7,178 nt of DNA from contig DFQD01000089.1 of NCBI GenBank assembly GCA_002377605.1, positions 1-7,178 of the forward strand, in the 5' to 3' direction. Of this stretch, positions 1-7,054 are shown one piece after another (positions within the stretch are counted from its first letter, which is position 1; each line of letters opens with the position of its first letter). The notes beneath the pieces were generated by a model. It did not search any database and was not told where the DNA came from. It saw nothing but the letters and a program-made list of their open reading frames with translations. The position numbers and the translations under genes are program-made. The DNA is from Gammaproteobacteria bacterium UBA3498. GTDB taxonomy: Bacteria; Pseudomonadota; Gammaproteobacteria; Pseudomonadales; Pseudohongiellaceae.

Positions 1-924
1 AGCACCTTGCTCCAGCAATTCTTCGACCAAACGCAACTGACTGCGGAGCACTGCTGCATGTAATGCGGTATAGCCTGCTTTGTTTGCATCGGGGTCAGCG
101 CCTTGATCCAACAAAAACAAAGCAAGTTCTTCATGGCCACTATGCGCAGCCTGAGTTAAAGCACTTACTCCAGACGCTGCAGTGTCGTTTACGTCAGCGC
201 CCGCTTTTAACAAGACTCGCGCAGTTTCTATATCGCCAACTCGCGCCGCGAACATGATTGGCGAAGAACCACCGTGGGCCATTCTAAAATTGCCAGAAGG
301 ATTCGTATTGCCCGCGGTGTTTTCTAACTGATACCAGACACTGGATCTGGCGTTCAGATTTGCGCCGTTATCAATCAGTAGTTGCACCACATCGGCATGG
401 CTTTGGGCAACTGCCCACATTAATGCAGTTTGTGATTTTTCCTGTTCAAAAGCGTTTACGTCCGCACCGCGTTCAATCAATAAGGCGACACTTTCTAAAT
501 CACCAGAACGGGCTGCGCTCATTAATGGAGTTTCACCCAGTTGCAATGAGGCATTCGGATTAGCACGAGCGTCCAATAACATTTCAAGCAATTCTGCACT
601 GCCGTTAGAAGCGGCGAGCCATATTGGAGTTGCCCCTAATTCATTAGCGGCGTTTACGTCTGCTCCAGCCTCGATTAATAATTGCGCCAATTCCTGATTG
701 TTCCGATGAGCCGCCCAGTGCAATGCAGTGGCACCATCACCCTGACGCTCATCTACCTCTGCACCTGCACCTAATAATTGTTGTACCTGACTTAGATCTC
801 CCGCACGAGCCGCTGCGATTAAGTCAGAAGCCTGCACATGGGCAATCTGGGAAAAAGTAATAATCCCGACAACAAAGCTAAGTAGGAGCCTAGAGGAATT
901 TGGGGAATTTTTATTGTTATCCAT
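1..924 (-). CDS. Exported ankyrin-repeat protein, C-terminus cut off by the window edge
   Basis: An uninterrupted reading frame covers 308 codons from the ATG at 924-922 to the left edge, with no stop, so the gene is partial at its 3' end. Residues 1-32 form a Sec signal peptide: a polar N-terminus, a hydrophobic core (about L13-I27) and a likely signal peptidase I site after HVQA (A32). From residue 34 onward there are about eight ankyrin units of about 33 residues, recognisable by G-x-T-x-L-x-x-AA helices followed by LL-x-x-GA-D-x-N turns (for example residues 64-92, 130-158, 164-192, 252-280 and 284-308). A 20-25 residue insertion (about 194-219) breaks the repeat rhythm. No cysteines were seen. 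Ankyrin repeats mediate protein-protein binding; the signal peptide places this protein in the periplasm or outside the cell. It is divergent from the DUF1592 operon. An in-frame ATG at 948 is possible but lacks a ribosome site. The fold is secure; the partner is unknown. Confidence 0.9.
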   Translation of the reverse strand, partial: MDNNKNSPNSSRLLLSFVVGIITFSQIAHVQASDLIAAARAGDLSQVQQLLGAGAEVDERQGDGATALHWAAHRNNQELAQLLIEAGADVNAANELGATPIWLAASNGSAELLEMLLDARANPNASLQLGETPLMSAARSGDLESVALLIERGADVNAFEQEKSQTALMWAVAQSHADVVQLLIDNGANLNARSSVWYQLENTAGNTNPSGNFRMAHGGSSPIMFAARVGDIETARVLLKAGADVNDTAASGVSALTQAAHSGHEELALFLLDQGADPDANKAGYTALHAAVLRSQLRLVEELLEQGA

Positions 925-1104
925 ACCGCCAAATCCTACGGCATTCATTGCTGAATTGACAGCCCGACAAGGCCGTGGCAAGTTGAATTATTGGGGACCG
1001 AGGTCGCTGAATAAGGTATGATTAAGTACAAAGCTAAATCGGCTGCTGGCGGGAAAAACCAAATAAAATAAGCACTTAGTTATTGCTGGAAGCGGTTAGA
1101 ACAG
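925..1104. other. Divergent intergenic region between the ankyrin gene and the DUF1592 operon
   Basis: These 180 bases separate two diverging start codons, so promoters for both genes probably lie here. A perfect TTGACA is present on the plus strand at 956-961, but no convincing -10 hexamer follows at 16-18 bases. No clear operator palindrome, RNA gene or short coding frame was seen. The plus-strand gene has only a weak ribosome site: GGAAG at 1088-1092 lies 12 bases before its ATG, with GGTTAGAA nearer. Confidence 0.4.
934..938 (-). promoter_or_regulatory. Ribosome binding site deciding the ankyrin gene start
   Basis: On the minus strand TAGGA lies 9 bases before the ATG at 924. The alternative in-frame ATG at 948-946 has no purine-rich Shine-Dalgarno sequence upstream and would add eight residues (MNAVGFGG) before the signal peptide. 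The start at 924 is therefore preferred. Confidence 0.5.
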
Positions 1105-3567
1105 ATGGCCCAAATCCCACTAAATTCGGTAAAAAGCAAACAAGGAAAATACAGGATCTCCCTGTTCGCTATAATTCTCCTATTCCCCTGTGTGTCACTA
1201 GCGCAATCAGGGGCAGAGTTACTCAACGCAACACTGAATCAATATTGCTTAGCTTGTCATAACGATGTCCTAAGTAATGCAGACATATCGTTCCAAAATG
1301 TCGACCTTTCTGATTTATCAGCTCATGGTGGCCTGCCAGAAAGGATGTTATCTCAGCTGCGAAATCGTCGCATGCCGCCGATGGAAATGCCAAAACCTTC
1401 AGAAGAAGTTTATCTCGAACTTGTTAATTGGCTGGAAACAGAAATCGATGCTTTAGCTGCGGCAAATCCTAACCCTGGTAGAACAGACACATTTCATCGG
1501 ATAAACAGGGCGGAATATGCAAACGCGATTCGTGACTTGTTGAACATAGAAGTCGATGTTGAAGAACTATTACCAGCAGATGACATTGACGCCTATGGTT
1601 TCGACAACATGGCTGATGTTCTAACTGTGTCTCCTGCGTTAATGGAACGTTACTTATCAGCCGCGCGGAAGATTTCCCGTCTATCTCTAGGAGAAACTCC
1701 GGCAGGACCATTATCCACAAGATACGAAGTGCCTATTCTTCTAAATCAAGATGATCGCATGAGCGATGACCTCCCCTTCGGTTCCCGAGGAGGTGTTGCC
1801 ATGAAACATTACTTTCCTGTCGCAGGACAATACGATCTAGCCTTACGGCTGCATCGCAACTATGTAAATTACATTCGTGGCATGGGTTCAAGCCACGAAC
1901 TGCAAGTGCGTTTTGATGGCATGCTAATTGAAAATTTTCAAATAGGTGGCGAGGAACCGGACGTATTGCAGGCACCGGCAAGCTATGGTGGCAATCAATT
2001 CGGCGACCGCGAATGGGAAGACTACATGCTTTTTGCCGATTCAAATCTGCGCCTGCGTTTTGATGCTGAAGCCGGACCCCATGTGGTTGGCGTTTCCTTC
2101 GTCAGAAAATTCACCGAACCAGAGGGTGTATTGCAACCTCCTCAGTCCGTATTTGCTGCCGCGGTGAATGAAATGCGCGATGGCAACGCTGCTATTGAAG
2201 AAGCGCAAATAACTGGGCCGTTCGAACCGGCAGGACCAGGTGACACTCCAAGTCGTCAGGCGATTTTTATCTGTACACCAGAGCAAGGGAATCAAAGATC
2301 AGAAGAAATCTGTGCGACGGAAATTCTTTCCAGCCTGGCGAACCAGGCTTATCGACGACCTCTAATTCAGGAAGATATAGATACGTTGATGAATTTCTAT
2401 CGAGTCGGTCGCGGTGATGGTCAAGAAGGTTTTAGTGCTGGTATTCAATTAGCAATTGAGCGCATCCTGATTTCTCCTGACTTCTTATTTAGAGTTGAGG
2501 AAGACCCATTAAATGTGCCTCCTGGCACTGACTTTGAGTTAAGTGATTTGGAATTAGCTTCGCGGCTTTCTTTCTTCCTCTGGAGCTCCATACCAGATCC
2601 CGAGCTTTTAGCAGTAGCAGAAAGTGGCGGATTACAAAATCCTCAAGAGCTGGAAGAACAAACACTTCGCATGCTGCAAGACCCTCGCAGTAATGCATTA
2701 GTTAAAAACTTTGCCGGACAATGGTTGTTCCTACGTAATCTGCGCTCATTGGTGCCGGACGCAGTGGAATTCCCTGAGTTCGATGAGAACCTGCGCGAGG
2801 CATTTCGTCAGGAGAGCGAGCTCTATTTTGAAAGCCTGTTGAGGGAAGATCGCTCAGTTTTAGATCTACTCGGCGCTGGATATACCTATGTTAATGAAAG
2901 GCTGGCGCGCCACTACGGTATTGATGGGGTATATGGTAGCCATTTCCGTCGCGTTGAACTAGAAGGTGAACTTGCAGAACAACGGGGCGGCATCCTCGGC
3001 CAAGGCAGCCTATTGACCGCAACTTCCTATGCCAATCGAACTTCTCCAGTGTTAAGAGGCAAATGGGTACTGACCAATATATTAGGCACTCCTCCTCCTC
3101 CACCTCCGGCAGATGTTCCTGATCTTCCAGAAACTGGTGAAGACGGTCAGCCCGCAACCATTCGTGATCGTATGATTCAACATCGGGCTAATCCAAACTG
3201 TGCCGTATGTCACTTGCCCATGGACCCTCTGGGTCTGGCACTGGAAAACTACGATGCTATTGGTCGCTGGCGTTTCACCGGTGAAGCAGGCTTAGATATC
3301 GATGCTTCGGGACAATTACCAAACGGGCAGGCCTTTTATGGACTGAATGGTCTAAGAGAGATTTTGATGGACCGTAGCGGCGAATTTGCAGGAACTGTGA
3401 CAGAAAAATTATTTGCTTATGCAATCGGGCGACCGCCCGAATACTTTGATAAGCCGACGGTTCGGGATATAACCCGTTCTGCAGAGTTGGATAACTATAG
3501 CTGGTCGTCTATTATTACGGGCATAGTAAAAAGCGCCCCTTTCCGTACGCGGAGGTCAGAATTATGA
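1105..3567 (+). CDS. DUF1592-family diheme c-type cytochrome (PSCyt/PSD multidomain protein)
   Basis: Exported 820-residue protein. A Sec signal peptide (basic K10-R17, hydrophobic I18-V30) likely ends after SLA (A33). Domain order from recognisable signatures: an N-terminal cytochrome-like segment with CLACH (48-52) and a following RRMPP (88-92) that may supply an axial Met; DUF1587/PSD3 (about 127-195, starting HRINRAEYANAIRDLL); a beta-rich middle (about 200-385); DUF1595/PSD5 (about 399-468, with AYRRPL); DUF1592/PSD4 (about 478-612, with ASRLSFFLWSSIPD); DUF1588/PSCyt3 (about 626-725, with the LGTPPPPPP turn at 660-668 and the second heme site CAVCH at 699-703); DUF1585/PSD2 (about 733-816). 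Besides the signal peptide, the only non-heme cysteines are C390 and C403, a probable disulfide. Family function is not established. Two covalent hemes imply periplasmic electron transfer or redox catalysis. It is the first gene of an operon with the DUF1552 gene, overlapping it by four bases. Length and completeness look normal, and no frameshift was seen. Confidence 0.93.
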   Translation: MAQIPLNSVKSKQGKYRISLFAIILLFPCVSLAQSGAELLNATLNQYCLACHNDVLSNADISFQNVDLSDLSAHGGLPERMLSQLRNRRMPPMEMPKPSEEVYLELVNWLETEIDALAAANPNPGRTDTFHRINRAEYANAIRDLLNIEVDVEELLPADDIDAYGFDNMADVLTVSPALMERYLSAARKISRLSLGETPAGPLSTRYEVPILLNQDDRMSDDLPFGSRGGVAMKHYFPVAGQYDLALRLHRNYVNYIRGMGSSHELQVRFDGMLIENFQIGGEEPDVLQAPASYGGNQFGDREWEDYMLFADSNLRLRFDAEAGPHVVGVSFVRKFTEPEGVLQPPQSVFAAAVNEMRDGNAAIEEAQITGPFEPAGPGDTPSRQAIFICTPEQGNQRSEEICATEILSSLANQAYRRPLIQEDIDTLMNFYRVGRGDGQEGFSAGIQLAIERILISPDFLFRVEEDPLNVPPGTDFELSDLELASRLSFFLWSSIPDPELLAVAESGGLQNPQELEEQTLRMLQDPRSNALVKNFAGQWLFLRNLRSLVPDAVEFPEFDENLREAFRQESELYFESLLREDRSVLDLLGAGYTYVNERLARHYGIDGVYGSHFRRVELEGELAEQRGGILGQGSLLTATSYANRTSPVLRGKWVLTNILGTPPPPPPADVPDLPETGEDGQPATIRDRMIQHRANPNCAVCHLPMDPLGLALENYDAIGRWRFTGEAGLDIDASGQLPNGQAFYGLNGLREILMDRSGEFAGTVTEKLFAYAIGRPPEYFDKPTVRDITRSAELDNYSWSSIITGIVKSAPFRTRRSEL
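3551..3556 (+). promoter_or_regulatory. Strong ribosome binding site inside the end of the DUF1592 gene
   Basis: GGAGGT lies 7 bases before the ATG of the DUF1552 gene and is embedded in the last codons of the upstream gene. With the ATGA start/stop overlap at 3564-3567 it indicates translational coupling, and it is a far better site than the one preceding the first gene of the operon. Confidence 0.8.
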
Positions 3568-4868
3568 TCATTACTAAGAAGGCAATTTCTCGTCGCGCGG
3601 TACTTCGGGGTCTTGGCGCCGCAGTAGCATTACCTATGCTAGACGCCATGATTCCTGCCATGGCCAATACAGCGCCAAAACCTGTTCGTCGTCTCGGAAT
3701 AGTCTATGTTCCCAATGGTATGCGTATGGACCATTGGACTCCTTCGACTATAGGCAGTGGTTTTAAATTCCCTACTGTTCTTAAACCAATGGAGCCGTTC
3801 CGAGAAAAAATTCAGATTCTGTCTGGACTTCATGGTGTCGACGGCGAAGGTCCTCATGCCAGAGCATCCACACGCTTTCTGACCGGTGTAGCTTCTACCC
3901 GGGATAATGGAGCTAACCTACGTGCTGGAATTTCCATGGACCAAATTGCCGGAAGAATGCTAGGAAATGAAACCCAGCTTGCAACACTAGAACTGGCCAT
4001 TGACGGCCGCGACTTTGCCGGCTCATGTGATGAAGGTTTCAGTTGCGCCTACACCAATACAATCACCTGGGCCAATGAGACAACTCCATTGCCAATGGAA
4101 AATAATCCTCGAGCAATTTTTGAACGGTTGTTTGGCGACACAGGTAGCACCGATCCTGAAGTACGTCGCGCGCGTTTAGGCAAAGATGCCAGCTTGCTAG
4201 ATTCTGTGACTGAACGTGCTAACGAAATGTATAAAAAATTAGGAGCCAATGATCAAACCAAATTGGCCCAATATCTGGAAGCAGTGAGAGACGTAGAACG
4301 CCGCATTCAAATGGCGGAAGCTCAAAGCGATCGCGAATTACCAGTAGTCGATCAACCTGCTGGTATTCCTGACACCTTTGGCGAACATGCTCGCCTGATG
4401 TTCGATATGATGGCACTGGCCTGGGAAACTGATATGACTCGCGTTGCCACATTCATGATGGGACGCGAAATTACCGGACGGACTTATGCCGAGATTGGTG
4501 TGCCTGATGCTCACCATCCAATTTCACATCACCAGCGTGACCCAGTGAAACTAGAAAAGCTGCTCAAGATCAATTCTTATCACATGACTTTCTTTGCTGA
4601 GTTCTTAGAGCGGCTTCGGACCTCTGAAGATGCTGATGGCTCAATGCTGGATTCTTCAATGATCATTTACGGCGCTGGGATGGCAGACAGTAACTCGCAT
4701 TATTCGCGCGACTTACCAATTTTGTTAGCAGGAAACGTTAGTCATGGCGGATATCATTTGCAATACCCTGAAGGCACGCCGCTATCTAACTTACATTTAA
4801 GTCTGTTGGATAAATTAGGAACTCCAGTAGAGTCCTTAGGTGACTCAAGTGGACGACTCTCGATTTAA
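3564..4868 (+). CDS. Tat-exported DUF1552 (HXXSHH family) protein
   Basis: A 434-residue protein, within the usual family length. The N-terminus is a twin-arginine signal: SRRAVLRG (9-16), then a hydrophobic stretch and a likely cleavage after AMA (A34). Tat export suggests folding or metal loading in the cytoplasm before transport. DUF1552 signatures: RLGIVYVPNGM (about 43-53); an ILSGL block; GPHARASTRFLTG; a CDEGFSCAY segment with C155 and C161, the only cysteines, probably a disulfide; the family-defining HPISHH (318-323); and GAGMADSNSH followed by RDLPILLAG (370-390). The last block resembles the C-terminal metal-ligand region of DUF1501 and alkaline-phosphatase-like proteins, so His and Asp residues there and in HxxSHH are candidate metal ligands. 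That is inference, and no activity is known for the family. Family knowledge: DUF1552 genes usually sit directly beside DUF1592 genes, as here, suggesting one periplasmic complex or pathway. Confidence 0.92.
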   Translation: MIITKKAISRRAVLRGLGAAVALPMLDAMIPAMANTAPKPVRRLGIVYVPNGMRMDHWTPSTIGSGFKFPTVLKPMEPFREKIQILSGLHGVDGEGPHARASTRFLTGVASTRDNGANLRAGISMDQIAGRMLGNETQLATLELAIDGRDFAGSCDEGFSCAYTNTITWANETTPLPMENNPRAIFERLFGDTGSTDPEVRRARLGKDASLLDSVTERANEMYKKLGANDQTKLAQYLEAVRDVERRIQMAEAQSDRELPVVDQPAGIPDTFGEHARLMFDMMALAWETDMTRVATFMMGREITGRTYAEIGVPDAHHPISHHQRDPVKLEKLLKINSYHMTFFAEFLERLRTSEDADGSMLDSSMIIYGAGMADSNSHYSRDLPILLAGNVSHGGYHLQYPEGTPLSNLHLSLLDKLGTPVESLGDSSGRLSI

Positions 4869-4879
4869 ATTATAGCGAA

Positions 4880-4947
4880 ACGGAAAAGAAAACAGCCGGA
4901 GATTGATTAAAACAGCCTTGAGCAGTTTCACTGCTTTTACTTTCCGT
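4880..4947. terminator. Probable bidirectional terminator between convergent genes
   Basis: A perfect 6-bp stem AGCAGT/ACTGCT (4921-4926 and 4930-4935) with a 3-base loop is followed on the plus strand by TTTACTTT, giving a weak-to-moderate rho-independent terminator for the DUF1552 operon. It lies inside a larger imperfect inverted repeat: ACGGAAAAGAAAACAG (4880-4895) pairs with CTGCTTTTACTTTCCGT (4931-4947), so two alternative folds share the ACTGCT arm. A 9-base direct repeat AAAACAGCC occurs at 4889-4897 and 4909-4917. Read on the minus strand, the small hairpin is followed by fewer T residues, so termination of the quinoprotein gene here is less certain. Confidence 0.55.
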
Positions 4948-4979
4948 GGCCAACTCAGCAAATGCAATTTACTAAACGT

Positions 4980-6998
4980 TTATTGGCTATTCTCGCTAAG
5001 CCCTAAAGCAACCCATTCGGGCTCAGTTGCTCGGGACGAAATGGCCACAACAATATACTGTTTACCTTCATGCATATAGGACATTGGGGCACCGGTAGTG
5101 CCAGCTCCAAGATCTATTTCGAAGACTGTGTTGCCTGTCGATTTATCGTAGGCCCGGAACAGAGTCCCCCAACGCCAGGACTCATCGTAACCTGTATCAG
5201 CTACATAACCGCCCGGCACTGTTCCTACAACCGCATCACTGCCTTCACCGACAAATAAAAGTGATTTAGTTACTAACGGAGCGGGTCGATTTGGAATTCC
5301 CAAGGAAGGTAAATCCAAATCTTTTAGTAAAGGATGTTTTAGCGGCCCGTCTCCATTTGCGACTGACCACTCCAACTCTCCAGTATTCATATTAAGTGCC
5401 GTAACCCTCCCATAAGGAGGCTTAACGATGGGAAGCCCCTGAATGGTCGGCGCACTCGGTGCTTCATCAGGAATTGAATGAGTCATGGTTGCAAATTCGG
5501 AATTGGTTGGAGCGATACCCAAATTACCCGGATTGCTGTAGGAGACTGCAAAGTATGTTCCTGTTTCGGGATCGAATGCACCAGTATTCCAATTACCACT
5601 GCCCCAAGCATCGGGAACAGTGATCGTTCCTTGGAACCCTCCTTCAACCCATGGAGATGGAGGCGTATAAATTGGTCCTAGTACGAAATCGTCTATAAGT
5701 TCTAATGCCCTGCTGCGTAATTCTGGAGTGAAATCGATCAAATCATTTACTGTTATCCCCTGGCGATCGAAAGCCGGGGGCTTGGTAGGAATTGGTTGAG
5801 TTGCGGAAGTCGCTTCACCTTCGACAGTTGATTGAGGAACGGGAGTTTCTTCAATTGGCCATACCGGTTTACCGTTGGTGCGGTCAAACACATACACAAA
5901 ACCGTTCTTGTTCGCCTGCATTACAGCCTTAATTGTGCGGCCATTCACTGTAATGTCACCCAATATAGGAGGACTACTATTATCATACTCCCAAAGATCA
6001 TGATGAATCATCTGGAAATGCCAGATTCTTTCGCCGCTTTCTGCATCCAGCGCGACAAGGCTATTTGCAAACAAGTTGTCTCCTGGTCGATGACCACCAT
6101 AATAGGCAGACGTTGGGGAACCTAAAGGAACGTATACGATACCCAGCTCGTTGTCGGCAGATAAGCAACACCAAGACCCTATGTCCCCTGACCACTCAGC
6201 AGATCCTTCTCCCCAAGTCTCATAACCAAACTCTCCTGATCTGGGAACAACATTAAATTCCCACTTAAGCTCACCATTTCTTACATCGAAACCTCGAATA
6301 TTTTCCGGCGCTGCCTCTTTCCGATTACCACCATCACCGGCACCATTTAGAAAACCACCTATCACCGCGATGTTACCAATAACTAAAGGGGAAGTAGTAA
6401 GTGCAAAATTGTTCGCGTCCGCGGCATTGTAAGTAAGATTGACTCTGCCCGGTTCCTCACGACCAAAATCAGGAAAGGTTTCACCAGTTTGTGGATTTAG
6501 CGCATAAAGATAGTTACCTCGCACCACCATGAGCCGCTGGTCGATGCCCTGTTTCCAGTGGGCTATGCCGCGGGAACTGATCCCGGCCGCTTCCAACAAA
6601 GTTGATTGATAGGGTTCTTGAGTCCAGACTGACTCTCCTGTTGCTGGATCAAATGCTTCCACAAAACCAAAAATATTTGGAGCATATAAAACGCCATCTA
6701 TTAATAGGGGAGTTGATCGCAGGTTTTTCTCAAAACCTAATCCATTGTACTCATTCCGCAGAGAAGCAGCGGTAGCATCTCTTCGCCACAAGATACTAAT
6801 TTGGTCCACATTACCTGCATTGATCTGATCTACCGGAGAGTAGCGGTTGAATTTATTGTCGCCGCCAAAGTAAGTCCATGCACCTTCTTCATAAGACTGC
6901 GCGATTGAAGACTTTGCTCCAACAATTGACGCAATCAGTGCAATAGCAAATAGAGCGATATCAGATTTTTTGAAGAATGGCTGTATTCTCAATAACAT
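4980..6998 (-). CDS. Secreted PQQ-dependent quinoprotein dehydrogenase (glucose/alcohol dehydrogenase type, no heme domain)
   Basis: A 672-residue protein with a Sec signal peptide: KK at 10-11, hydrophobic 14-28, likely cleavage after SSIA (A33). The body is an eight-bladed beta-propeller, shown by repeated blade motifs of the type A-x-D-x-x-TG-x-x-x-W (AFDPATGESVW, ALNPQTGE, ALDAESGERIW, VFDRTNGKPVW, ALNMNTGELEW, AYDKSTGN). Features shared with membrane-type glucose dehydrogenases are HHDLWEYD (332-339), whose D339 is the likely catalytic base; QANKNG with K364, a likely PQQ-contacting lysine; SRGIAHW around R143; and YYGGHRPGDNL. It probably oxidises an alcohol or aldose in the periplasm. 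The protein has no CxxCH and no multi-pass membrane anchor, so electrons must leave through quinone or a separate cytochrome. The only cysteines are adjacent (C277, C278, in SWCCLS). The gene is convergent with the DUF1592/DUF1552 operon and is monocistronic within this window. No PQQ synthesis genes are present. Substrate unknown. Confidence 0.93.
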   Translation of the reverse strand: MLLRIQPFFKKSDIALFAIALIASIVGAKSSIAQSYEEGAWTYFGGDNKFNRYSPVDQINAGNVDQISILWRRDATAASLRNEYNGLGFEKNLRSTPLLIDGVLYAPNIFGFVEAFDPATGESVWTQEPYQSTLLEAAGISSRGIAHWKQGIDQRLMVVRGNYLYALNPQTGETFPDFGREEPGRVNLTYNAADANNFALTTSPLVIGNIAVIGGFLNGAGDGGNRKEAAPENIRGFDVRNGELKWEFNVVPRSGEFGYETWGEGSAEWSGDIGSWCCLSADNELGIVYVPLGSPTSAYYGGHRPGDNLFANSLVALDAESGERIWHFQMIHHDLWEYDNSSPPILGDITVNGRTIKAVMQANKNGFVYVFDRTNGKPVWPIEETPVPQSTVEGEATSATQPIPTKPPAFDRQGITVNDLIDFTPELRSRALELIDDFVLGPIYTPPSPWVEGGFQGTITVPDAWGSGNWNTGAFDPETGTYFAVSYSNPGNLGIAPTNSEFATMTHSIPDEAPSAPTIQGLPIVKPPYGRVTALNMNTGELEWSVANGDGPLKHPLLKDLDLPSLGIPNRPAPLVTKSLLFVGEGSDAVVGTVPGGYVADTGYDESWRWGTLFRAYDKSTGNTVFEIDLGAGTTGAPMSYMHEGKQYIVVAISSRATEPEWVALGLSENSQ

Positions 6999-7005
6999 CA
7001 GTGCT

Positions 7006-7011
7006 ACCTCT
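7006..7011 (-). promoter_or_regulatory. Ribosome binding site of the quinoprotein gene
   Basis: On the minus strand AGAGGT stands 7 bases before the ATG at 6998, good spacing that supports this start. The start also yields a complete signal peptide. Confidence 0.7.
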
Positions 7012-7026
7012 TTTTAAATTACTCAG

Positions 7027-7054
7027 ACCATAAAATTTGAATTAACGATTACAA
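7027..7054 (-). promoter_or_regulatory. Tentative sigma-70-like promoter for the quinoprotein gene
   Basis: On the minus strand TTGTAA (7054-7049) and TATGGT (7032-7027) are separated by 16 bases in an AT-rich stretch 28 bases upstream of the start codon. Each hexamer matches consensus at about four of six positions, so this is only a candidate. The rest of the flank to 7178 is AT-rich non-coding sequence in which no further gene was supported. Confidence 0.25.

Noticed and set aside
63..563. Short plus-strand frames at 63-257 and 360-563
   Set aside because: They are antisense to the continuous ankyrin-repeat coding frame, which shows clear repeat motifs; they are shadows of it.
956..961. 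Perfect TTGACA -35 hexamer upstream of the diheme protein gene
   Set aside because: No plausible -10 hexamer lies 16-18 bases downstream, so it is not called as a promoter; one hexamer can occur by chance.
1177..1206. Possible lipoprotein signal at C29 of the diheme protein
   Set aside because: The residues before C29 (LFP) do not fit a lipobox, whereas SLA before Q34 fits signal peptidase I cleavage.
1469..3157. Several minus-strand frames of 69-103 codons within 1469-3157
   Set aside because: They lie antisense to the diheme protein gene, whose domain signatures cover the whole stretch, and they have no recognisable features.
5070..6256. Plus-strand frames of 62-97 codons within 5070-6256
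   Set aside because: They lie antisense to the quinoprotein gene, which has blade motifs throughout; no independent coding evidence was found.
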